From Gymnopus androsaceus JB14 (Eukaryota > Basidiomycota > Agaricomycetes > Agaricales > Omphalotaceae): a stretch of 64,000 nt of DNA. The notes beneath the pieces were generated by a model. It had not been told where the DNA came from. It searched no databases and saw nothing but the letters and a program-made list of their open reading frames with translations. This document shows, one piece after another, positions 22,066-33,430 of the stretch. A program made the position numbers and the translations under genes. Every line of letters starts with the position of its first letter. Positions within the stretch are counted from its first letter, which is position 1. The stretch covers positions 178,805-242,804 of the forward strand of contig ML769458.1 of NCBI GenBank assembly GCA_009733575.1, read 5' to 3'.

Positions 22066-25000
22066 CCCGAGTTTTGGGCAGACGGAGACCGCCGCCAACG
22101 GTTGGAGAGAAAGGCTACAAAACTTGGGATGGGGTGAAGGAAGAAAGTAAAGAAAGAAGCGTAAAGTGGACCATGCTTATTATGCGATCAGTTTGGCTTG
22201 GCGGAGTACTCCGAAAAAGAAGTCAAATAAATTGATTTGATTTGCCATCAACTCGACGACTGAACACTGAAATTCAAAAGATCTTCAGCGCGAAATGCGA
22301 CGCGACGTTCAATTCATTCCAGCTTTTCCTTTTTCTTCTCCCATTGATTATACAGCCAATCCACACTCCACTCATTTTTCTTGGCACCGGAGGTTTCTCA
22401 TATGACGCGCATTCTACCAATATTCTACTAATATTTTTTTTCAGTTCTTCTGACTCTAATCGCTCTTCTATGGACGTTACGATGATATTTACTGTGTTTC
22501 AGACACGACACCGTATACGACATGACTACGCAGACGCAGAAAGCGTGTTTGACGTGGTCTAACCTCGTTCGCCTCGCGTAAGCTGCCTGTCATTCTAGAC
22601 CCTCAAGACCTCAAGCTATTTGCTTTGTTTCTATTCGTCTCGGTCTTTAAAGCTTTAATGCCAGCAATGATCAGTTTTCAACTTCGTCGGTCAAGCATCC
22701 AGCGACGAGAGCAAGTCAGTACACAATAACTGGACTGTAGTAGTACGTGCACTAGCCGCTCAATCAACCATCTCCTTTCAAGTTGTATGGATTAAGACGA
22801 TTAAACGTTAGGCCTTACGCTCAGTGCGTACAGGAATGCAAGCCGCACCAATTCAACCAGTTCCTCAGCCATCTCCTTTGTGTATGATATAGTTAAAGGC
22901 AATTGCCTTACGCTCACTGCGTACGAAAATACAAGCCGCACCAATTCAGCCAGTTCCGAATACTCCATCTCTAAGCCCGGGTAGCTCGTATATTTACAAC
23001 ACTATCATTCGGTTCCTAATCCTCGTTTTCTATCAGACAAATGCCAATAAGGTGGGTCAATTCTAGGAGCGATGTATAATCGGTAGAATCTCTGCAACAT
23101 TGACAGTGCACAACACGATCTACATAGCACAACTGAGGCCGTCGCTTTGCACAGTAACCGCGCTACATTGAACACTAAAGGTAAGTGAAAGCTCTGCGCG
23201 TTGTACGAATGCCGCAAGCATTATTCTGTACAAGCAGTAGGTGTTACGCAACGAAAAGCAAAACGTACATCAAACGACAGGAAAGGAGAGGACTTGGAAA
23301 AACCCCTCTGCAAATACTTGTCACTTAATAAGTTATCGATCCCACACCGGCTTGGCAGCTTTTTTGCACTCCCACTGTGTACTTATCTCTTCCCCTAATG
23401 GTCTCCCACTTAACAAAGTACAAATTCCCGCTCCGTAAGACATCCTGTCGCATCGTCGGACGAACAAGGCCATCCATTGCGTTGTGCGCATTGTCGAACA
23501 CTTGGAACCAAGAAAGGAACTACTTACTAATGTGCGTATTCTGCGGCACGTACTTGAAATTATATATATATTTGTATGTGAAGAGTCTTTTTACTGAAAT
23601 TTCCATCTCTAAAATGAATATCCTGTGTAGAGCATCGCGGTCGAAGACCTTGATGCATCTGTCAATATCGCTCTGTGAGATGCGTTCGTTCACATACGTC
23701 CCACAACGTGAATAAGGGTTACGAGCTGTGACGAACAATGAATCCCCATTCCCGCTGCTCTTGTGCTCCCGGATTTCCTCTCTGAACATTTTATGCTTCT
23801 TCTACCCTTCAACCTTTCCAAAGTGTCCATTTTGTGCGAAATGCCGACGCTTAAAGGGGTCTTTATGGCGATCGATATATCATATCATAGGAGCTTGTTC
23901 TCGCAAACCGCGCGCAATCGTCCCGTAGACTGCGTACAATTAAAACTATGTTCTTCATATGTATGGCCGGTCTATACCTAGTATCACGGTGCGAGACAAT
24001 GACCCGACCCATTGCGCGGTCGGGCGGCCCTGGGTTGTTCATTCGCCCAGAAGGTAGCCGTGGGGTAATAGGCTCGTCATTGTACATTGGAACGATGGGT
24101 CTAAGTTCCAATTAAGGCAATGAATTGAACGACCTATTATCCTGACCCCGCCCCTAGAGGCTATCAGAATCAAATAGGGCTGCCTAGGGGAAAAGCAGAC
24201 ATAGAACACGAAAGAAGTAAGTCTACAAATAGCATTGGAGTTTGAACAGATACTGACAATATTTTTTCAGCACTCTCGATATCGCGTTTGTGATATAATT
24301 GTTTCCTGTTGATTCGCCTAGACACTGCTCGAACAACTTGAAGTTCAATGGAGTTCGCGAACGTTAGACTATTCCGAAATGCAAGTACGCGTGGCCATTT
24401 CCTTTTGCATCGTCGATAGTGCCTCAGAAAGACGCCGACGGACGACTGCCTTTCAAAAATCAGTCTCTGAGTACTCCATCCTACTGTTTTTACATTGGAT
24501 CGCTAAGACCAGCTTTGACCACTACCGAGTCTAAAACAGGAAGGACCCACGCGCTAGGAACCTACCTAAGTAGATTCTCGCCCACGTCCGGCATTATTAT
24601 TCCTCTTTCTTCTCTGCCATCACCATCGCCGTGCGATACCTCAAGTAGAGTCATTACTATTGCTCGCTCACTGCAGTTTCTTACGAATCTCTCTTTTTTT
24701 CTCAGCCGTCCAGTCGCGTTTTTTAGGCTTTGTGAGCTTCCGAGTCAAATATCAGCCATCGCCGTTGTTATCTATTCGACTTACTTTTATCTTTTTAACG
24801 CGGCTTTGCTCTCTCAAATCGCTCAAGCTTCCTCCTTTCATTGTGAGCTTCCAAGATCCTTCAAAAAACACAAGTCTCGAAATCTCCAGTAGTGCCGCAA
24901 ATATCCTTTACTGACATTTCCAATACTTTCAGCATGCTCGCTGCTACGTTAAACCCATTACTAGCAATATGACTTACTAGTGGCCATACGTAGCTCAATT

Positions 25001-25943
25001 GAATGCAGTGTACAACACCATCCTCCTCCATGCCTTGCAGCAGTGCCCGTGGAATTTACACAGCTCTCCAGCTTGAAGACCACCAATCAGGCATTGGAAA
25101 CCAAGGGCTATACCATGGTCCAGGAACATGTAGCGGCATTTCTGTTGGAGCTGGGTGTATTGAAGGAGAGTGACGGTGTCCTTCATGAGGTGAGCTTTTC
25201 TTCGAAACTGATTAATCCTCTACTGATGATATAATTGGTCATTGGCTCAGTGTCAAAGACAGCATCCCTTTGATAATTATACGTAAGGTGGCACATGATG
25301 GCTTGGAGCTAACATTCAGCAGTATCAGGGCTCATGCTTGGACCTTCTTTGTGCTGCTTGGAAGAGGCAAATACAAGGGCATCATCCAACAACTGGTTAA
25401 CACCTACTTGGATGAATTTCACCATCTTCTCCAGTGATGGTAGGCTTGATCCCTGCATTTACTTCTTTCCAGTGCTGATTAGCTGAGTGCTTAGGTATTT
25501 CCTTCTCTTGGACAATGATTGTGCACCAGGATTGGTAATTAGACTCTTGCCACAAATCCTCACAACATGTTTTCTCAACCAAAGCCTTAGGTCTAGAGGT
25601 ACATATTAGAGTTACTTTTCTAAATAGGAAGTAGCAGCAGTAATTCCACACAGGACTTAGTAGTAGTAGAATCACACAGATCAATGGGGGACAACAGTGG
25701 TGTTACAGGGTATGTTACCTACAGTTCTATCTACAAACAATATATCAGGCAAGTGGCTACTGGGCATATGGTAAAGTGGGTACTGCAAGATAGTAAGTGG
25801 ATATGGTGAGAGCAAGAGTGGAGACTGCAAGATGATAAATGTGAGCTGCATGGGATGGTGATACAAACAGAGTGGATACTGTGAGAAAGCATTACACAAA
25901 TAGTTCAATAGTAAAATTGCCTTTGATATTCCAGCTCTCCACC
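22066..25943. other. Gene-poor interval upstream of the GT2 gene
   Basis: No frame here shows a known domain. It contains the GT2 promoter (22066 to about 22400) and the degenerate direct repeat at 22815-22957. The stretch about 25250-25943 is probably 3' retrotransposon DNA belonging to the copia remnant: minus-strand sequence downstream of its stop is LTR-like in position, but I found no second LTR. Confidence 0.35.
22815..22957 (+). repeat. Two degenerate direct repeats, 93-bp period
   Basis: 22815-22864 and 22908-22957 match at about 43 of 50 positions. Shared blocks include TTACGCTCA, TGCGTAC and AAGCCGCACCAATTCA. A CCATCTCCTTT block precedes both copies. Confidence 0.7.
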
Positions 25944-26165
25944 TCAAACCTTTACAAGTCCCATGGATGCAGTGAAGTGTTTGACTTTCATTGAAGGTAA
26001 GGCTTTGGTGAAGATTTCTGCCATCATGTTTTTGTTAGGCAGGAATTGAGATAAATTTTTCCTTCTTCAATGACATAACAAATAAAACAATACCAGATAT
26101 CAGTGTGCTTGGTCCTGGCATGGAAACAATCATCCTTTGCCAATGCAATGAATAACACACCATTT
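25944..26165 (-). mobile_element. Copia-type retrotransposon RNase H remnant
   Basis: Read on the minus strand, the segment gives the copia RNase H C-terminus: IALAKDD.FHARTKHTDI, then, after a one-base frame shift near 26030, MMAEIFTKALPS and KHFTASMGL, ending in a stop at 25946-25944. HARTKHIDI and LTKALP are diagnostic of Ty1/copia. Only about 75 residues remain, directly joined to a Helitron helicase fragment on the same strand. Confidence 0.8.
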
Positions 26166-26440
26166 AAACCATCAATTGGTATCTTAAGCATAGAATGGGC
26201 TGTTCTTCCTCCAGGTAGAATAAGAGCAGCAATTCCAGTAGATGCAACACACAAGATAACAGAGCCTTCACCCCGCAGTGTATGACACAAAGTGATATAG
26301 ACAAACATTTTACCTGTGCCGCCTGGACCATCCAGAAAAAATAAGTTGTTTCCAACTGCTTCTCTGTCCTTGACTCTGCGCAATATAGGACAGAGGTCAC
26401 AAAGCTGGCTGAACTGAATAAATGGAATGTATAGTACTTA
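26166..26440 (-). mobile_element. Helitron Pif1-like helicase remnant
   Basis: The minus strand reads NLFFLDGPGGTGKMFVYITL (Walker A, with the usual T after GK replaced by M). It continues CVASTGIAALILPGGRTAHS and LKIPIDGL, characteristic of the RepHel Pif1 helicase. The fragment breaks off into copia sequence at about 26165. It is inactive: the P-loop is altered and the rest is missing. Confidence 0.8.
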
Positions 26441-26515
26441 GTACATGTTTATTCTTAGTGGAATGTGAGCAGATAAATTCAAACAACCTCATTCCCACAA
26501 ACTACCCAAATAGCA

Positions 26516-29500
26516 TCACAGACCTACATGAATGAAAGGGACCCAATCCTTAAAAGAAGCCTTCTCCTGAATATTTTTAATGGCATGATGTAGCGCCTCA
26601 GCTGCTCTTTCAGCATTTGGTTTTCCATCCTTAAACAAGAACCTATAGATATCATTGACCACCTGTGGAGAAAGTTCATCACTGATGGACCACATAGTGG
26701 CAAGAACACCCCGATATCCCGCTGACAGCATTCCAGCTGCAAGATGGATGGCTTCCTCTGTCAGGTCTGCATCTCCTGTTGCAGTTTGACAAGCAGAGAG
26801 AAATGCAAGGCTTTTTGTTTGTAAGTTCATTGTCATAATATCAGACAATGTGAGATGTGAACTTCCAGCTAAAATTAGTGCACTCTCTAGAGACTGCTTA
26901 CCATCCTGCACTCCATGACAGGCAAAATGGACTCAGTCCGATTTCTTCATCTGCTCCTTGACTTCTTCAATAGTAGCTTCAGATCCTACCAGTGTCTTGA
27001 CAGAGACCACATCTCTAGCCTGACTCTTTATGAAGTTGAGCTCTTCCACTGTCCCAGGAAGGTCATAGGACTGTGATATTGCAAGTAGTTGTGGTGCTGT
27101 GTGCACGGGCCCTAAGCTAGAGGATGCGTTAAAGGCTTCCAGTAGTGCATTCACAGATGGTGTATATGAGGAGATAGCATAATCACATAGCTTGGTCCCA
27201 GGAGAGGCGTTTGATGAGTAATCTCCAGCAGCATGAAGAGGCAAAAACGAAAAAATGCCAGATGGACACCACCAAATTCTTTGGAGACTGCTTGTCTAAA
27301 CAGGCAGGTCAATACCAATTCATAAGAAAGATTAATAACATACCTTCAAATTCAACTTCTTTACAATAGGCCTAGCAACAACTTGCCAAAGCAAATTAAG
27401 CATAGACTGAAATTCTTTCTCTAACCTTGCCACTGTGTTTGTCTGATCAGCTCTTGATTTACGAATGCCCAGCCTCTTGACATCGGAATCCCGAGGTATG
27501 AAAGGGAGGTGGCCACAGTTTTGAAGCAAGCCTTGGAGCTTGGAATACTTGTTTTTTAGATCACTGTATGAAACATCTGGTAGAGGTATATGAACAACAT
27601 GTTCGCGCAGGCCGTTCACGAGCACTAATGCATCACACTGCTGGTCACTAGCATTTAATAGTATGACAGGTCCCATCCGAGCAGCATCAGCAAGTGCACC
27701 AATTGACTTGGGTAGCAAAAATGTTTCAAATCCCGGCTTTTTACGGATCTCTGTAATGATGTTTTCCCTTTGAAGTGCATACTGATGATATTTGTTGGAC
27801 ATGTACGAGGGAGAGGATAATGATTCAGATGCCAGACTATGAGATTCCAGCTCAAAGACACTGGATCTACTAGTGGCACCCTCTAAGAGGAGTGACAGAC
27901 GCTTTAAGTCAGAACATAATTTAGAGTGACTTCTTTCCAGATCTTTAAGAGGAGACCGAAGCTGGAGTAACTGTCCCCAGACAATTGAATGGCTTTGCTC
28001 CAGCCATTCAGCCGCAATATTAATTCTTTCAGTCTGTATGGCCGATACAACAGCGTTGCTGAGGAAGACATAAGATCCCCTAAGTCGAAAGTGGCGGTCT
28101 TGTGCAGAAGATCCAAGCCAAGCCAGTTGAGGGAGAAGATGAATAGCTGTTTTATATGCACCATGTGTTGACGGGTCATCCATAAATTGGTGTAGACTTG
28201 CCCATGACTGGGCAGCAAAGAATTTGATATCAACAGGACCAGCAGATGCATGGGCTGCAGATGATAAATGCACTATTGCCTGCTTTGCATCCTCATTACT
28301 ATGGTCTTGCTCAAGTCGGACTTGAAACAACAATCCAAGTCGATATAAATAGGTGGTTTGAGAAGGATGTCCGGATGGAATCAGGCGCAAAGCTTCATGT
28401 GCTTTCAAAAAGGCCTCATCAAGGTCACTGCGATTATGAAGTGCATCAAACCGAGTTTTAAGTGCAATTCCCGAGTTGTTCAGTAGCATACATCTGTTGG
28501 GATGACCATCTGGAGCCAGCTTCAATGCTTCCAGATGCCTCTCCACTGATTTATTGAGATCAATTGGATCACCAAACTTCTCCCAGTTAGCTTGAAGAGA
28601 AAGACCAAGATTGGATAATCTTGTAGGTTTGTGAGGATGCAAATCTGGAGTGCGCTGCAAAGCCTCCTGGAGCTTTTGAATGGCCAACTTCAGGTCTTCA
28701 GGGTCACCAAGCCTGTAAAAACGGGCATTTAAGATATTCCCAAGATTATTCAGCCTCCCAGGCTTGGAGTAATGAGTATCAGGAGTCAATCGCAATGCTT
28801 CATGCATTTTTTGCACAGACTCATTCAAGTCATCAAGGTCACTAAGCCTCTCGAAGCGTACTCGGAGTGCATTTCCGAGGTTGCTTAACATTGCTGGGTG
28901 ATGTGGATCATTACTCGGAGTGAGCTCCAATGCTTCATGCAGTTTCTGGATTGAGCTATTGAGATCACTGACATCACCGTTACTGTCAAAACAAGTAAGA
29001 AGACAGGCTCCAAAAACTTCCAACACCTCTGGTTTTTGGCTTGGTTTATTGGGGGGAATTCGATGTAAAGCTTCCTGTACCATCTGAACTGACTCATTCA
29101 GGTCAGACAGCTTACCGTGCCTGTTAAATCTCGCTCTCAGGGCAATTGCAAGATTGCTCAATATTGCAGGTCTGCCAGAGTCATTCTCTGAAGCCTGGTG
29201 TACAGCATCTTGCAGTGTCTGAATAGAATCATTCAAATCACTGAGATTACTGTAAGCCTGAAAGCGAGTTTGAAATGAGGCTCCAAGAGCAGACAATAAT
29301 GTAGGCTTGTGTAGATGGCCATCTGGACACAGCTTTACTGCCTCCTGCAGCTTTTGGACTGATTTATCCAAGTCACTTGGGGAACCGGACCAATCAAATC
29401 GAGCAAGCAAGGAGGCTCCAAGTTGTTCTAGCATTATAAATTTGTGGGAATCCTCATTGGGAGCCAGATGTAATGCTTCATCTAGCATCCTGATTGACTC

Positions 29501-30749
29501 ATTACAGTCATACAGATTTTTACCTTGTACATTGAAGCGTCTTTGGAGGGCCATTCCAAGATTGCATAATATAACAGGTTTTTCAGAATGACCATCTGGA
29601 GTGAGCTGGACTGCTTCTTGAAACTTCTGAATAGCCATGTGCAGGTCACTATGATCATTAAGTCTGTCAAATCGCTCTCTGTAGGAAGCTCCAAGGAACT
29701 TTAAGTGTGCAGGTTTGTCAGGATCTGTATCTGGAGTTAGTCTCACAGACTTCTCTTGTTGCTTGATGGCCTCATGAAGGCTATTCAAGTCGTCAGATAT
29801 CGTGAAATGAATAAGCAGTGATTCTCCAAGCTCCATAAGGCGGTTGATTTTGTACTGGACCTGATGATCAGAGTCTGGAGTAAGATCCACCGCTTGCCGC
29901 AGTTTCTCAACAGAGTCATTCAGGTCACTGACATCACCACGGGCTCTGAAGCGTGTTCTAAGTGATATCCCAATATATGTCAACCAATTGGGTCTGTCAG
30001 GGCTCGCTTCCGACACGTGAGTCAGCTGCAGAGCTTCCTTTAGCTTCTGGATTGAGCTGCTAAGATCCACCATGTCATCATGCCTGTCAAAGCGAGCTCC
30101 AAGTATAACTCCAAGAGAAGCCAATAGTGTAGGCTTGATAGGGTCACTGTCTGGAGTCAGACGCACAGCTTCCTGGTAGTTGGTGACAGATTCATTGAGG
30201 TCCGTGAGGTTGTCAAACCGATCAAATCGAATGAGGAGGGATTTTCCAAGAAGAACGAAGCACTCTTGTTTGAAAATATAACCATCAGGCATCAACTGCA
30301 TAGCTGCCTGTAAGTTTTGGATAGAGCTGTTTAGGTCCCTCAGGTCATCAAGCCACTTGAACCGCTTGAACAAAAAACGTCCAAGTGCATAAAGCACAAG
30401 TTTAGCCTGGTCAGAGCTATCTGGAATGCCCATCAAATGTTCTTGAAGCTTTAGAATATTCCTATTGAGAGTATCTAGACAAATAGTAAGCTAAGCATGA
30501 GATTGCATGTCTACAGTGTTTTGATTTCTCATACCTAGAGCAGCCGAATCAGAACGATTGCTTTCCAGGTTAGATGTATGATTGATATGCTGTCGACTGC
30601 AGAACTAAGCAGTTAAATACCCATTAGGAGTCAGCAGTTGCAGAAACTCACAATCTTAAAATGATATCATCGCTGTGCTGTGAACTGCAAAACTCAATAG
30701 TGAGATACCATTAAGAATTAACAGGTCTAGAGACTCACATCCTCGACAT
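26516..30749 (-). CDS. TPR-CHAT protein (caspase-like CHAT domain), interrupted by one in-frame TGA
   Basis: Exons 30749-30739, 30684-30652, 30596-30535, 30474-27344, 27295-26516; 1339 codons, frame-consistent at every junction. The N-terminal ~1000 residues hold about twenty 45-residue TPR-like units with the pattern G..L..RF...G...DL..SI..L..A..LTP. The C-terminal CHAT domain follows: LPLHAAGDY, the catalytic His segment HFACHG, the catalytic Cys segment LAFLSACQTATGD, GVLATMWSISDE, and the usual end WVPFIHVGL. CHAT is a caspase-family cysteine protease fold; fungal TPR-CHAT proteins are thought to act in signalling or cell death, but this one has no assigned partner. TGA at 26935-26933 replaces the residue just before V-HFACHG, where a Trp codon (TGG) would fit. 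As written the product lacks the catalytic part. Downstream lie Helitron and copia remnants. Confidence 0.8.
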
Positions 30750-31333
30750 TGTGCTAAATGATGGGGGAGTAAAACTGAAGAACCCAGCCTTTTTAAAGGG
30801 AAAGGAGATTTGTGTATGTAGGCAGTGCACTACAGTGCATGAGGCTGGTGCGTGTCCCATGGGTGCATGTTGGTGCATGTGAGCCTCACTAATTTGTATT
30901 TGACTTACTTACAAGTATCTTATGTGTTGAAACATAGGCTACTATGTACGTTGAAAATCACAGTAAGTAGCACGATTGTACAGTATTCTCTGTGTGTTAG
31001 GATATTTTGCAAGATATTTATACTTGATAAAGACAAGCACCATGCATGTACTGCCAGACAGCAGACCATCACGCACCCTCATGCACCACTTGCACGATGC
31101 AACCCTCAATATGCACCTGTGCCAACACGCACCAATTAGCTAACATTTACACACACCTGTGTAGGGCGTGTCACCATAACCGCACTGTCTGAGTTTTTCA
31201 GGGACCGTAATTTGCCGTCCCGTTACACTGGAATGGAGTTTTTTTGCAGATAATTATCTGCACAGTTTACATTTGAGCGCCATGCCGATGAAGTGGTCCG
31301 CTTCGCTCACCCAATGAAAAGCATTAAGCTTAC
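30750..31333. other. Intergenic, upstream of the TPR-CHAT gene
   Basis: Promoter side of the TPR-CHAT gene. It is rich in GGTGCATG and, further right, TGCACC/GCACC words in opposite orientation (30830-30880 and 31040-31135). They suggest a weak inverted repeat. No coding frame recognised. Confidence 0.4.
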
Positions 31334-31549
31334 CTTGAGCGATGCCCGCTCATCGGTTGACATTGTAGAGAAGAAAACACAGGAATTCGGCGAGCTTGCT
31401 GCGACTCTGAGCACTGGCAGCCTTGGATACAGAACTTCAAGTTCTCGCCAAAGGCCCCGTATAGCAGTTGATAAAGTTGTCCTGGTCCTCCTCGATCTCG
31501 GAGATCAGGACCATGCACCTCTTGACAATGTTCTTGCGAATGGAGATTA
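31334..31549 (-). pseudogene. HSP90 pseudogene fragment
   Basis: The minus strand gives the middle-domain sequence of Hsp90: IRKNIVKRCM, LISEIEEDQDNF, then after frame shifts AFGENLK, RSKLAEFL and STDERASLK (translated across three frames). In intact Hsp90 these run without interruption (FYEAFGKNLKLG.., SKLAEFLRF). The homology ends at 31334 exactly at a GTAAGC splice donor. The fragment was therefore copied from genomic DNA, not from mRNA. At least two frame shifts and one stop make it non-functional. Confidence 0.75.
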
Positions 31550-32013
31550 CCTACACGCATTCGGTGACGTAGGAGTAAAAACTAAAACCGAATTGACCGA
31601 TCTTAGGGATATGCATCGGGTTTTGGGAAGGGAGAGGGTTGAAAAAATCGTTTGGGGAAGTGTCGAGGAGCTGCTGTTGGGACAATGTACTACTAGGACA
31701 CAATCCATATAGTACAACAATAAAAACGCGAACCCACTGTTTTGACCCAGTGACGGTGCGTCAGTGTTTGCTGAGGTCAGTAGTAATGCAGATGCTAGGA
31801 TAATGATGCGTAAAAATCAGCATATGAATATATCGTACAAGGTAAGTAAATAAAGACCAAAAAGGTATGCTAATGACAAGTACGCGGAAGAAGCTCGAAA
31901 CACTGTTCAACCGTTGTATCTCGACCTTGGGTAAGTAAATCGCGTTTTTTAAATTCCAAACCCAGGTTATCCTGTCCTCACACGCAGATACCCCATACGT
32001 ACGAATCATCGAA
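31550..32013. other. Intergenic between HSP90 fragment and sensor-domain gene
   Basis: A plus-strand frame continues to 31712 but is the antisense of the HSP90 fragment. No other coding signal. Confidence 0.4.
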
Positions 32014-33430
32014 TCACCTCACGCCAACAATCAAACCCTCAACAGCAACGACAGCCTGCCACCTCCCAATCCTCCTACACACCCTCAGCACCATCGGTGC
32101 AGGGATCACCAAAACAAGGAGCGGTACGCAGATAACGAGGAAGAATAGGAGAAAGAGGAGCGTTATGGCGGGTTTGATGACAAGGAAGTAGAACAGTGCC
32201 TGGAAGGTTGTCGAGTCCGTAAACTACGAATGGGGAGATACATTAACCAACAGGAGATGAAAAGACAACCAAAACACCTACCATCGAATTCGTATTCTTA
32301 TAAAACGATGTTTCTATAACCTCTTCACCCACTACTGCCTGCCCGGATTCAAGTTCAGACGCGCTAGGGATGCGGGAACGGGTGAATATGGGATAGTTTG
32401 CAATTAGCACGGCGATTGAAGGTACGCGTAATGAAGCGGTAGCGTGAAGGACAGAAAGAGGATAGTGGAGAGGAGTGTGGAATTTTGTTTGGAGGAATAG
32501 CTGAGAGATGTATCGTGAGTAGTGAGATGATGGAGAACGAGATGATTTACCTCGGCGCGAGAAAATGCTCGTGCACCAAGCAAGTCGAAGAAGCACAGTA
32601 TGGCGCCAAGCGGTAGGAGGATGAGCAGGGTCGTCCCGGTCTGAGAGAAGCATGATATCAGTCTAAAATCCAATACGTACACCAACAGAACATACCACAG
32701 TGAACACGAAGAGATACACCCAAGCAGCAAGAGCAAAAGGGAAATTGATCAGCACCAAGTGGGTTAGTGACCGCCAATAGACGGCTCGAGAAAGAGGGCG
32801 GAAATACCGTGCCCAAGATTGTAGAGAGAAAAAGCCTCCTCCGTTAGTATGTATTCCTGAGCCTGAGCCTTCTGAAGAGTCCGGATTCGTGCGAGGACGC
32901 TGACCTGCACGAAGAGGTCTACCATCATTTTCGACCTCCGCATCGTCCGGTTCGACGACGTCATGACCATTCTCGGAATCATCAGAATCACATTCTTCCG
33001 AGAAGAATGCCCAAGCTGTCTGCGCTAGCGATGCTAACGAAGGAGCAAAGCTAGTCATGCTAGACTGGGATAGCGACCGCGGGCGAAGAAAGGGAGCAGA
33101 CGGGCTGCCATTGCCCAAAAGCGGCGTAACCTCTGTGGCATCGGTATCTTCCACGGCAAGAGGACGTAGAGAGATTCTCGGAGACCGCTGAGGCTGAGGT
33201 TCATTATCGGATTCGTTTGAAGGTATTTGAGAGTGCTGAGTCCTCTGTGAGGCACCGGAAATCCGCCTGTTTGACCTGGTTCCTCTTGTGCGACGGACAC
33301 GAGGAGTAGGATAAGGAGGAGGCGGGTCATTTAGAGCTTCTGGAGAGACCACAGCAGAGGGTGACACTTGGGATAGTGGATGGTTGAGAGGGAGAGAAGG
33401 AGCATCGATAGAAGGCGGAGGCGATGACAT
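32014..33430 (-). CDS. Membrane protein with putative sensor-type domain
   Basis: Four exons: 33430-32696, 32640-32551, 32500-32282, 32223-32014 (TGA), 417 aa, all introns phase 0 (49-58 bp). Residues 1-200 are disordered, rich in Ser, Pro and Arg with an acidic patch (SEECDSDDSEN). The rest has four hydrophobic segments: HLVLINFPFALAAWVYLFVF, LLILLPLGAILCFFDLLGAR, a juxtamembrane stretch ending in SFYKNTNSMFTD, and ALFYFLVIKPAITLLFLLFF. The order G(A)xLCF..L.ARxxxRxE, FHxPLxYP, FYKN..SMFTD and the W-Q-A..A-V-E-G end match a conserved basidiomycete family carrying a putative sensor domain. No enzymatic motif is visible. Function unknown. Confidence 0.75.

Noticed and set aside
23980..24110. 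GC-rich hairpin-like segment as an RNA gene
   Set aside because: Only a short CCCGACC/GGTCGGG stem; no recognisable RNA family or Pol III signals.
24419..24914. 157-codon plus-strand frame
   Set aside because: Composition is Ser/Phe/Leu-rich without a known motif, and an overlapping frame looks equally good. Probably chance.
31293..31712. 139-codon plus-strand protein
   Set aside because: It is the antisense of the HSP90 fragment, whose minus-strand similarity is clear.
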